A DNA stretch of 26,780 nt from a virus, in IMG/VR virus record IMGVR_UViG_3300004457_000258, positions 1 to 26,780 of that record, one strand, 5' to 3'. The notes under the pieces were generated by a model. The model saw only the letters and a program-made list of their open reading frames with translations, searched no databases and was not told where the DNA came from. Below, in pieces: positions 5,861 through 13,171 of the stretch. Within the stretch, counting starts at the first letter, position 1; every line of letters starts with the position of its first letter. The translations under genes were made by a program, and so were the position numbers.

Positions 5861-7885
5861 ATGGAAGAAAAACCTGACTATTTTGGAGACAGTAAATATT
5901 TAAACATGAACAAGGAGCAACTTGCTGCCGAAGCTGTTAATACTGCTATTAATCAGATCAACGCTTGTTATGAATTCAAGAAACCACGTCTTGCAAAAAT
6001 AGCAAAGTACTGGGCACTCTATGACGGTAAAACATCTAAAAAACTAAGACAACTATTCAACGTCCCAATCCCTGTGTTCCCTGGGATGATTGATACTTTG
6101 AATGCGCAATATGATACTCCAATCCAGGTAAAATTTAAGGAAGGGGATGCAGCTGACTATTTCAAGATAAATAAGGTCAATGCTGCATTTCAAATGGAGA
6201 TAATGGATTCAAACAATAACAGTAAGTGGGATTCTAAGCTTAGAATGGCCCGCAAACACGCCATAATGACTGGTAGAGCGATTGTTGAGTATCGGGCTAC
6301 ATCTGATCCAGAATACAGTTCAGAACTAAATACAATCAATCTAAAGAACTTTAACTTCCAACCAAAAGGAGGTCTTTACCTTGAAAATCACCTTTTTGCT
6401 GGAGTTGAGGATATTGATAAGACAAAAAGTGAAATAATCGCTGGTGTTAAGAGTGGTATCTATAACAAAGACCAAGCAGAAAAGCTATTTACAACATGCC
6501 TTGATGAAAATTACCTTCCATCTGGATCTCAAGATATGGCAGATAGACTATCTCGATTCAAGCCTATGGGACTGGATGCTGAGAATAATTCTTATGTTGG
6601 AGAAGCTGTCTATAAACTAGCAAATCATATTTTAAATATAAATGGTGTTCGATATTACCTTGTGTTTCACCCATGGTCAAAAACTTGGTTACGATTCGAG
6701 AAATGGAAGGATGTTGATTCTTCTGGACTTTACCCTTGGAAGACTTATGCAACACATGAGGATGATGAGAATTTCCTTTCAAAAGGTTATGCTGACGATC
6801 TTTATTCTGCAGCTGATGCTATTGTCGCAATGTTTAATCAAGAGCTTACAAACCGAGAAAAGCGAAATTTTGGTGCTCGAGCATATGATAAAGATATGTT
6901 TCCAGATGTTCGAAAACTTGATGAGGCCATGCACCGACCGGATGCGCTGGTCCCCGCTGATACAAAAGGAGGAACTCGAAGAATCTCTGAGGGAGTATAT
7001 GAATTTAAAGTGGGTGAGCTTGGCGGAACTGTAAACCTTATTGACTGGATTACTGGATCACTTGGGCGAAATACTGGAGCGACAGACCTATCAATGGGTA
7101 GTACTCAAGAAGTATCAAAGAAAGCATCGGTTACTTTTGCAGAGCAGAAATCAGTCTCAAAGCGTATTGGATGGGGAGCGCAACCATTCCAAGATATGAT
7201 GGCTGATCTTGGTAAAGCATATATCTGGGGACTTAAAGACCATATGCCTTCTAAGATGGCTATTAGGCTCATGGGTGAGGGTGGATGGGACTGGGATGAG
7301 ATTACACGTCTCGATTTAAATACTAAGAAGGATATTGATGTTCTTATTCAATCTACTGATCAACAAGTCCAGGATAGCGAAATAAAAGCTAAGAGACGAA
7401 CTGATGCCCTAACACTTGTACTCAAAAGCCCAAATATTAATGGGCAAAAACGAGATGAGGAGATTCTTCGTTCTGTGGGAGGATATGAGGATTCTGAAAT
7501 TGCCGAATTTCTTGATGTAAAAACATATTCAAATAGAAAAGCTATAGCAAAAGCTTCTGAATCAATCCAATTAATCTTAATGGGCCAAGAACCATTGCTA
7601 TGGTATGGAGCAAATATAGCATTTATACAAAAAATCGTAGACTTTGCATCCGATAAGCGATCAACTCTAAAAGACAAGTTCGAAAAACTAATGAAGTATG
7701 CAATGGATCACAAAGATATAGCAAAACAAAATATAGAAAGGCAAATAATGGAGGATGCAACAACTATGGCAAAGCAACAATTACAAAATCCTTCTGCTCC
7801 AGCTAGTACTAATACATCTGAAAATCCAGGTATGTCTGGAGGGATGAGTCGAGCAATGAGTATGGGCGCAGCAATGTCACAATAA
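5861..7885 (+). CDS. Portal protein
   Basis: The 674-aa product lies directly after the terminase module and before scaffold and capsid genes, and its length fits P22-type portals. The N-terminal third carries helical and mixed segments (KPRLAKIAKYWALYDGKTSK around residues 41-60, then the PIPVFPGMIDTLNAQ region). The ATG-proximal region, the central IPVFPGMIDTL-type wing and a C-terminal helical barrel-like region agree with phage portal proteins. The last ~18 residues are rich in Met, Gly and Ser. It would form the dodecameric DNA channel at one capsid vertex. The assignment rests on order, size and general resemblance, with no catalytic motif. It is driven by late-class promoter 1. Confidence 0.85.
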   Translation: MEEKPDYFGDSKYLNMNKEQLAAEAVNTAINQINACYEFKKPRLAKIAKYWALYDGKTSKKLRQLFNVPIPVFPGMIDTLNAQYDTPIQVKFKEGDAADYFKINKVNAAFQMEIMDSNNNSKWDSKLRMARKHAIMTGRAIVEYRATSDPEYSSELNTINLKNFNFQPKGGLYLENHLFAGVEDIDKTKSEIIAGVKSGIYNKDQAEKLFTTCLDENYLPSGSQDMADRLSRFKPMGLDAENNSYVGEAVYKLANHILNINGVRYYLVFHPWSKTWLRFEKWKDVDSSGLYPWKTYATHEDDENFLSKGYADDLYSAADAIVAMFNQELTNREKRNFGARAYDKDMFPDVRKLDEAMHRPDALVPADTKGGTRRISEGVYEFKVGELGGTVNLIDWITGSLGRNTGATDLSMGSTQEVSKKASVTFAEQKSVSKRIGWGAQPFQDMMADLGKAYIWGLKDHMPSKMAIRLMGEGGWDWDEITRLDLNTKKDIDVLIQSTDQQVQDSEIKAKRRTDALTLVLKSPNINGQKRDEEILRSVGGYEDSEIAEFLDVKTYSNRKAIAKASESIQLILMGQEPLLWYGANIAFIQKIVDFASDKRSTLKDKFEKLMKYAMDHKDIAKQNIERQIMEDATTMAKQQLQNPSAPASTNTSENPGMSGGMSRAMSMGAAMSQ

Positions 7886-7889
7886 TTAT

Positions 7890-8246
7890 ATGGACCAACT
7901 AGAAAAAATAAAACAAATATTCCTAGCCTCAGATGTAGATGATGAAACTCTTGAAGATAATCAATCAAAAATTGATGAATGGCAGAAAACTATCATTGAA
8001 AATGAAAATTTGAAATCCTGGCAAGAACATGATGTTACAAGATTGATAGTCAAACAATGTAAAGATACCTATAAAGATTTATCAATAATGTTGGCAAAGA
8101 ATCGGTCGTTGTCAGACGAAGAGAGAAAATCTTTGTGGGGTAAGCAAGATGCATGTTTATTTATTTTATCTTTAGCTAGTGGAGATCCAGAATCGTCACT
8201 TAAACAAGTTGAAGAAGAAATTAATCACGCGTTGAGCGCGACATAA
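7890..8246 (+). CDS. Helical hypothetical protein following portal (118 aa)
   Basis: The gene starts 4 bases after the portal stop. The product is acidic and predicted all-helical, with the segment SWQEHDVTRLIVKQCKDTYK around residue 43-62. Small helical proteins with a similar EHPVTK-type segment commonly follow portal genes in phages, and their role is undefined. The final codons (AGC GCG ACA) are the start of late-class promoter 2. No cysteine cluster, membrane span or catalytic motif is visible. Confidence 0.65.
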   Translation: MDQLEKIKQIFLASDVDDETLEDNQSKIDEWQKTIIENENLKSWQEHDVTRLIVKQCKDTYKDLSIMLAKNRSLSDEERKSLWGKQDACLFILSLASGDPESSLKQVEEEINHALSAT

Positions 8247-8265
8247 ATTATAAATTAATCATAAT
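8235..8265 (+). promoter_or_regulatory. Late-class promoter 2 (HeH protein, scaffold, capsid)
   Basis: AGCGCGAC at 8235-8242 and CATAAT at 8260-8265 are separated by 17 bases. The next ATG is at 8276, so the transcript would begin about 4 bases upstream. By position it can also feed the scaffold and capsid genes. Confidence 0.7.
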
Positions 8266-8275
8266 ATTAAATATC

Positions 8276-8518
8276 ATGACAAAACCAGAAATAATCGAAA
8301 AATTAATAGCAGCAGAAATTGAATTTGATGATACGCTCTCAAAGAAAGAGCTAGAGGCTTTATTGCCTGAAGATGTTAAGAATTCAGATGAAGAAAAGAC
8401 AGAAGTTACAGTTCTATTTGATAATACATCGAGAGTTTATTCAAAAGAAGTTCATGGAGATAATTTCCTAGACCTTGCAAATGAATTTGCAACAAAAAGA
8501 AAGGGAACGATAGCGTAA
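8276..8518 (+). CDS. Small HeH/SAP-like domain protein (80 aa)
   Basis: Residues 3-30 (beginning KPEIIEKLIAAEIEFDDTLS, then KKELEALL) match the helix-extended loop-helix (HeH/LEM/SAP-like) motif, common in small phage head-region proteins. The C-terminal half (about residues 42-80) is a separate short alpha/beta segment. HeH domains bind nucleic acid or protein partners. It sits in the head module between portal and scaffold, directly after late-class promoter 2 and before a structured gene-free leader. Confidence 0.7.
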   Translation: MTKPEIIEKLIAAEIEFDDTLSKKELEALLPEDVKNSDEEKTEVTVLFDNTSRVYSKEVHGDNFLDLANEFATKRKGTIA

Positions 8519-8523
8519 TTTTA

Positions 8524-8651
8524 CTTGGGCCATCTTCGACCGGATGACCCAAGAATAAAAGACACTAATAGTATCTTTTCCCCAGGCTCGCGGGCATTAG
8601 TGGAGCAAAGTTATAGGACTGGATTCAAAACCTATCTCTCGTGATACGAGA
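8524..8651 (+). ncRNA. Structured leader with successive hairpins before scaffold gene
   Basis: The 152-base gap before the scaffold ATG can fold into several stems. CTTGGG-C-CATC pairs with GATG-A-CCCAAG (8524-8553). AAAAGACAC pairs with GTATCTTTT (8557-8579, one mismatch). GCTC (8586-8589) can pair with GAGC (8603-8606), ATAGG (8613-8617) with CCTAT (8631-8635), and TCTCGT with ACGAGA (8637-8651, perfect). No coding frame or clear terminator T-tract is seen. It could be a cis-acting leader, processing site or attenuator for scaffold and capsid expression. Folding was judged by eye. Confidence 0.45.
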
Positions 8652-8670
8652 CTTTAAACAAATCAAATGT

Positions 8671-9564
8671 ATGAATGAAGATGAATATAAAAAGGAATTA
8701 TTAGCTAATGGCGTACAAGTTCCTGAAATAACAGAGGAGCCAGCTAAGGAACCAGAGAAAGAACCTGTAAAGGAACCGATCAAGGAACCTGAGAAAACTC
8801 CCGAGGAGCCTAAAATTGAGCCGAAGGAACCTGTAAAGGAGCTAGAGGACAATAAGGAACCGAAAAAGCGATCTATCTACGATGAATACAAGGATAAAAA
8901 ATCCGAGTTGAAAGAAGAGAAAGAAGCGCGTCTTCAAGCAGAAAAAGAGCGCGATGAATTAAAAGAAGCTTTAGCAAAAGCTAAGACTCCAGAAGAAAAA
9001 AAAGAAGCATTAGATGATCTTGATGAGTTCGCGAAATCAAGCAATCTCGATCCGGCAGGATTAAAGAAAATGCGAGATATTTTTCTAAAGGATCTAAAGG
9101 TACCTGGATTGAGCGATGAAGATCGTAAAATCCTAGAGGATGCTAAAAACTTCTCAAACCAAAACAAAGAAGTTGTTGAAAAACAACAATTTGAAAAGGA
9201 ATTCACTGCGACTATTCCAACCTTGAAGGAATTTTTCCCGACAGCTTCGCAAGAAGAATTAAACACTGTGAAAGTTGAGCTAGATAAAATTGCTCACTCG
9301 GAAGGGTGGAATGATAAGTCACTCGATTACATAGCATTTAAACACAAAGATGTACTTAAAGAGCTTGTATCTCCAAAAAAACGAGGACTCGAGTCTAAGG
9401 GTAATAAGCAAATAGATGAGACTGTTCCAACAGACTTTAATCCAAATGCCGATATATCAAAGATGTCTGAGGCTGAATTTACAACTTGGAATACAAAATA
9501 TCAAAGTATGATGAAATCTGAGGGTCTTGCTGAAGATTCTCAAGGGAGAAAGTTACTAATTTAA
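8671..9564 (+). CDS. Scaffolding protein (probable)
   Basis: The chosen start (ATG 8671) gives 297 residues, close to P22 scaffold length. Residues about 21-66 are an acidic, Pro-rich tract of repeated K-E-P units. A strongly predicted coiled coil follows (about residues 70-115), and a helical C-terminal half has a mildly basic end. High charge, low hydrophobicity, coiled coil and position immediately before the capsid gene all fit an internal scaffold that guides capsid assembly and is then removed. A GTG at 8641 would add 10 residues but lies inside the last leader hairpin, so the ATG is preferred. Confidence 0.8.
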   Translation: MNEDEYKKELLANGVQVPEITEEPAKEPEKEPVKEPIKEPEKTPEEPKIEPKEPVKELEDNKEPKKRSIYDEYKDKKSELKEEKEARLQAEKERDELKEALAKAKTPEEKKEALDDLDEFAKSSNLDPAGLKKMRDIFLKDLKVPGLSDEDRKILEDAKNFSNQNKEVVEKQQFEKEFTATIPTLKEFFPTASQEELNTVKVELDKIAHSEGWNDKSLDYIAFKHKDVLKELVSPKKRGLESKGNKQIDETVPTDFNPNADISKMSEAEFTTWNTKYQSMMKSEGLAEDSQGRKLLI

Positions 9565-9580
9565 ACATTAAAACATTATT

Positions 9581-10861
9581 ATGGCAGCAAACCCAAACAC
9601 AATGACCTTTAAAACGGTCTTTAGTGCGGAATACCAAATGTCTCACTTCAAGGAGCCTGTATATCAGATCCTTGCTGATACAAGACTAGAGTCTGATCTC
9701 GTTAAAGGTCAAACTATTTCACGGTCATATGCTTCAGATGTTCAAGTAAATGACATGGGTGGTGACGGAAGTTACTCAACTCAAGCAATTACTGATACTG
9801 CTGAGACATTGACAGTTAGTTATGAAAAAGAAGCTTCAATTTACATCAAGAAACTTGATGAATTGCAAGCTCACCTACCTCTTAAACAGAAGTATGGTAA
9901 GAAACTAGCAAATGCACTTATTAATCAAATTGATGGTGATGTTTTGCTAAAAATGTACCAAGGAGCAGGGACTACTCTTGATGATGGTTCTTTTGGAGGT
10001 ACATCTGGTAACGGTTTTGTAGTTACAGCTTCAAACGTAGCAACAGTATTTACTACTGCTATGCAAAAGCTAAGACTAAAGAACGTAGTTTACAATAAGA
10101 GATTCCAGGGTGGAGTTAAATTGGAGGTTCCAGAAGGAATGCCAGTTGCAACTATCTCTCCTGAAATACTTTCTTACATCGAGCTTTTCCTCGGAGGTAA
10201 AGATACTCTTCTTGGAGATCAAGTATCTCGAAATGGATACTCTGGTTATTTCATGGGATTTGAGTGTTTCGTTTCAAACTCAATCGCATGGACAGCAGAG
10301 CTTGCGTTCGCAACTATTCCTACAGCAGCAGATACAATAACTATCAACGGTGTTGTATTGACAGCTACAGCGAACGGAGGTGCGACAGCGGCTGGAGACT
10401 TCTCAATTTCTACTACTAACGACTTAGCAGCAGCAAACCTTGTGCAACTAATCAATGGTACTGGAACTCCTGGAGCTTCAAACTATATTGAACTTTCAGC
10501 AGCAAACCGAAGACTTTTGAAGAATATTACAGCTTCTTATAGTGCATCTACAGACACACTAACTCTTACATCTTCTGGATGGGGAACAGTGGTTGTTTCT
10601 GAAACACTTACACCAGCTGGAGATATTTGGACAACTGCAAAACAACAACTACACGTTCTATTCTCACTTTCAAAATCATGTTCTCTTGTGGTTCAAAAGA
10701 CCCCTTCAATGGAAGAGAACTTTGTTTCTGGAAAGATTGGTAGAGACTATATTTGTTGGACAGTTTATGGTATTAAGGTCTTCGTTGATCAAGCTCCACA
10801 AATTGTACAGCTTGCGGTTGCATCTTCATCATTTACTTCAGCTTCAACAACAGTAAGATAA
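9581..10861 (+). CDS. Major capsid protein with inserted domain
   Basis: The 426-aa product follows the scaffold and matches P22 coat in length (about 430). Its N-terminal portion contains the strand-rich MGGDGSYSTQAITDTAETL region (around residue 59-77) and a spine helix-like segment (LKQKYGKKLANALINQIDGD, around residues 101-120), as in HK97-fold coats. Residues about 246-345 form a separate beta-rich insertion (TITINGVVLTATANGG, then AAANLVQLINGTG). This type occurs as a mobile structural domain in phage proteins. Core sequence resumes after it (SMEENFVSGKIGRDYICWTV). It has no Shine-Dalgarno and probably relies on an upstream late promoter. Confidence 0.9.
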   Translation: MAANPNTMTFKTVFSAEYQMSHFKEPVYQILADTRLESDLVKGQTISRSYASDVQVNDMGGDGSYSTQAITDTAETLTVSYEKEASIYIKKLDELQAHLPLKQKYGKKLANALINQIDGDVLLKMYQGAGTTLDDGSFGGTSGNGFVVTASNVATVFTTAMQKLRLKNVVYNKRFQGGVKLEVPEGMPVATISPEILSYIELFLGGKDTLLGDQVSRNGYSGYFMGFECFVSNSIAWTAELAFATIPTAADTITINGVVLTATANGGATAAGDFSISTTNDLAAANLVQLINGTGTPGASNYIELSAANRRLLKNITASYSASTDTLTLTSSGWGTVVVSETLTPAGDIWTTAKQQLHVLFSLSKSCSLVVQKTPSMEENFVSGKIGRDYICWTVYGIKVFVDQAPQIVQLAVASSSFTSASTTVR

Positions 10862-10881
10862 TAACTAATTAAAACAACTAT

Positions 10882-11190
10882 ATGAACAACTTCGCAAAAA
10901 ATGCAGGGCTAGTCATCGCGGGAGTTATAGTTGGTCTATTATTCTTCGCGGTTTCAACAGGGGGAGGTAAATTGGGAGGAGTGTATCAACAAACTGATAG
11001 ATTTTCTCAAGCAGATTTAACTATCAGTGGTGGAACACTAACAGTAGCAACTTCTAATACAGCGACTTCGACAATTACAGGTGGATGTTTTCAATTCTAT
11101 GCAACTTCAACAGCTACGGCTTTAAAGTTTCAAGCATCGACAACTCCAGGCATAATGTACTCGCAGTACGGAACTTGTCCTAACCTTTAG
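10882..11190 (+). CDS. Small membrane-anchored or exported Thr/Ser-rich protein (102 aa)
   Basis: The N-terminus (MNNFAKNAGLVIAGVIVGLL) has two Lys/Asn-rich turns and then a hydrophobic span (about residues 8-25), so it is a signal anchor or Sec signal. The rest is Thr/Ser-rich with ATST-type words and two cysteines (in GGCFQF and YGTCPN) that could pair outside the cell. It lies between the capsid and decoration-type genes. A secreted or membrane-anchored protein inside the head module is unusual. No family name is known to me. It ends with TAG just before a strong hairpin. Confidence 0.65.
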   Translation: MNNFAKNAGLVIAGVIVGLLFFAVSTGGGKLGGVYQQTDRFSQADLTISGGTLTVATSNTATSTITGGCFQFYATSTATALKFQASTTPGIMYSQYGTCPNL

Positions 11191-11231
11191 CCGATTCCCT
11201 CAGTCCTCTTAGGAGGGCTGGGATGAGTCGG
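11191..11231 (+). terminator. Intergenic hairpin, weak terminator or mRNA stabiliser
   Basis: CTCAGTCCTC (11200-11209) pairs with GAGGGCTGGG around a four-base loop, giving ten pairs including G-U pairs. An outer CCGA/TCGG clamp lies at 11191-11194 and 11228-11231. The downstream bases (TTAAAAATTAAT) lack a clean T-tract, so strong rho-independent termination is doubtful. A 3' end stabiliser or processing site is equally likely. Confidence 0.5.
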
Positions 11232-11260
11232 TTAAAAATTAATAATTAATTATTTAATAA

Positions 11261-11635
11261 ATGACACCAAAAATATTTAAAGTCTTAGATGGAGTAACGG
11301 CAACAACAACTTCAGAAGTAATTGATATTGAGAATGCTAAAAAGGTTACGCTTGAATTTACTCGAGCCGATCATAGTGCTGGATCATCCGCTTTTGCGGT
11401 CACAGTATCTGTGGATGGTATAAATTATGTAACATTCAATAAACTTATTGACAACGTAACAAATACTAACGCGCAAACAAAGACTAGAGTAGCGAGTGCG
11501 ACCCTTTCAAGTAACACTTCGAAACTATATGCTCTTGATTTAGAGAATGATTCATTCAGATTCATGAAAGTAACAGTAACAGAGACAACAGACGGAACAC
11601 ATACATGTAAAGCATCAGTTCTATATAATTATTAA
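11261..11635 (+). CDS. Decoration-type beta-sandwich head protein (124 aa)
   Basis: The product is a compact beta-rich domain with no membrane span. The order of strands (VDGINYVTFNKLIDNVTN at residues 50-67, then ending RFMKVTVTETTDGTHT) resembles small beta-sandwich proteins encoded after capsid genes that sit on the capsid surface or act as head-fibre bases. I infer a decoration or stabilising role from fold type and position only. It is preceded by the hairpin and by a 30-base AT-rich leader without Shine-Dalgarno. It is followed 5 bases later by the next gene. Confidence 0.6.
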   Translation: MTPKIFKVLDGVTATTTSEVIDIENAKKVTLEFTRADHSAGSSAFAVTVSVDGINYVTFNKLIDNVTNTNAQTKTRVASATLSSNTSKLYALDLENDSFRFMKVTVTETTDGTHTCKASVLYNY

Positions 11636-11640
11636 ACAAA

Positions 11641-12447
11641 ATGATATTAAGGCCACAGAAAAACTTTACTTTGGTCAGACAAATCGCTAACCATACCGAT
11701 ACTGCTACTTATTATGTTCGTGCGGTCATACGAGATGCCTATACTGACGAGATTTTAGATACGCTTAATCTTGATGATAAAGGTGGTCAGAGGTTTTCAA
11801 AAAATTGGCGAGTGGTTGCTGATCCGTCCGGTCTTGGTCGGGAGATTTCTATTGTAACATCTGTGTACACTGATAGTGGGTATACTACAAAAAGTGAAAA
11901 TTATGGTGATGAGGAAAATTCACATCTTATTGAAGATAAGGAAGTAAATGGTCGAAGTGGCGGTGGTGGAATAGATGCGCGAACACTTCGAAGAATAATC
12001 AAAGAGGAAATTGAACTAGCTAGGCCAGAACCTATAGAAATACCGGAATTCCCAGAACCAAAAGAGTATGAGATGAGATGGGATGATATTTTAAAGGCTA
12101 TAAGTGAATTGCCAAAACCACAATCGGAAACTAATATTAATCCTATTCTTGATGGGTTAAAAAATCTAGCAAATCTTATAGAACAAAAAGAGGTTACACC
12201 ACCTACTGATTTATCACCTGTACTTGACCATTTAAAAGATTCTGATGATAACCAAGAATTGAATAAAGATGAGGTCGTGACTATGTTAAATACATTAGCA
12301 AATATTTTAGTAAAGCAAATTCCAAATGAAATCAAAAAAATACTAAAAGATGCAACATTTAATATGGTTTCAATGAAAGCAGAGATTGATTTGGCAGAAA
12401 AGAAAATTCCTGTAAAAGAAATAGACATTAGTAAAATAACACTATAA
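11641..12447 (+). CDS. Virion-associated hypothetical protein (268 aa)
   Basis: An N-terminal beta domain (about residues 1-80) carries the YYVRAVIRDAYTDEILDTLN element (residues 24-43). It is joined by a Gly-rich hinge (SGGGGIDAR) to a Pro/Glu-rich acidic region and a helical C-terminal half that may form a coiled coil. Proteins of this layout lie between capsid and neck genes and may connect head proteins. No specific family is recognised. It starts 5 bases after the preceding gene and ends 2 bases before the neck gene. Confidence 0.6.
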   Translation: MILRPQKNFTLVRQIANHTDTATYYVRAVIRDAYTDEILDTLNLDDKGGQRFSKNWRVVADPSGLGREISIVTSVYTDSGYTTKSENYGDEENSHLIEDKEVNGRSGGGGIDARTLRRIIKEEIELARPEPIEIPEFPEPKEYEMRWDDILKAISELPKPQSETNINPILDGLKNLANLIEQKEVTPPTDLSPVLDHLKDSDDNQELNKDEVVTMLNTLANILVKQIPNEIKKILKDATFNMVSMKAEIDLAEKKIPVKEIDISKITL

Positions 12448-12449
12448 TT

Positions 12450-13163
12450 ATGATAACAACTGGCGCACAATTAACTACTTTTATAACAGGATTAAACGCA
12501 GATAATACAATTAATGCGACTCTTTTAGACACACTTGTGGATAATGCCCGGACCATACTCGAGGAGGAAAGACCTTGGATGGTTTTACGAAAGACTGATA
12601 GTTCAAAAAACGTTGATACGTCCAATACTTGGCAGACTGCTATCGATCTATCTACTATTACAGATTTTTCACGATTCTATGTAAATCAAGACGGTGTTGT
12701 TATCAAATTATTTGATGGCAATGATCGTGTCGAATATTACAGACTAAAATCTTTTGATCAGAGACTTGAATACAAAGACGTTTCATACACTTGTGTTTAT
12801 GATGAAAATAGCAAAACACTTTATCTAAATGGTTTGGTACCATTCTCTGGAACTCTTTATATCCCATATATGTCTACCTCTGATGCAATTGATTTAGCGA
12901 GTGAGAGCGCGGTATGGCCTAAATTTCCAGCAAGGTTTTTACCAGTGCTTGGGTATTACGCTGCGGGAATTTTTAAAGGAGCTGTGGATTATGACAGTAT
13001 AAACAGACAAATGATGCCAGAAAATAGAGATACACTCCGCGCATTAAAGAATGCGATGGTAACTTGGGACAATGAGAAGCAATTAGCTACAATTCAGAGT
13101 AATGATCCAACAGAGTATCCTGGAGGGTATCCAAGGAGTGGTGCCATTAATAGATATGAATAA
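12450..13163 (+). CDS. Head-to-tail neck protein, P22 gp4-like (probable)
   Basis: The 237-aa product begins ITTGAQLTTFITGLN, followed by NARTILEEERPWMVLRK (around residues 32-48), a pattern typical of podovirus head-closure/neck proteins of the P22 gp4 type. A beta-rich middle and an end segment (PARFLPVLGYYAAGIFKGAV) with helical packing complete it. It would attach below the portal and start the tail. Its position immediately before the tail-hub gene agrees. Family assignment is from layout and local resemblance, not alignment. Confidence 0.65.
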   Translation: MITTGAQLTTFITGLNADNTINATLLDTLVDNARTILEEERPWMVLRKTDSSKNVDTSNTWQTAIDLSTITDFSRFYVNQDGVVIKLFDGNDRVEYYRLKSFDQRLEYKDVSYTCVYDENSKTLYLNGLVPFSGTLYIPYMSTSDAIDLASESAVWPKFPARFLPVLGYYAAGIFKGAVDYDSINRQMMPENRDTLRALKNAMVTWDNEKQLATIQSNDPTEYPGGYPRSGAINRYE

Positions 13164-13171
13164 TAAATAAA

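Noticed and set aside
8583-8651. tRNA-like sequence (AGTGGAGC and GGATTCAAA words)
   Set aside because: No acceptor stem or proper T arm can be built at the right distances, so a tRNA is not supported. The region was kept as a structured leader.
8641-8670. GTG start for the scaffold gene
   Set aside because: The GTG lies in the stem-loop of the last leader hairpin, and a good ATG follows at 8671.
8948-8955. AGCGCGAT inside the scaffold gene
   Set aside because: It differs from AGCGCGAC, has no TATAAT-like hexamer at offset 25 and no following start codon.
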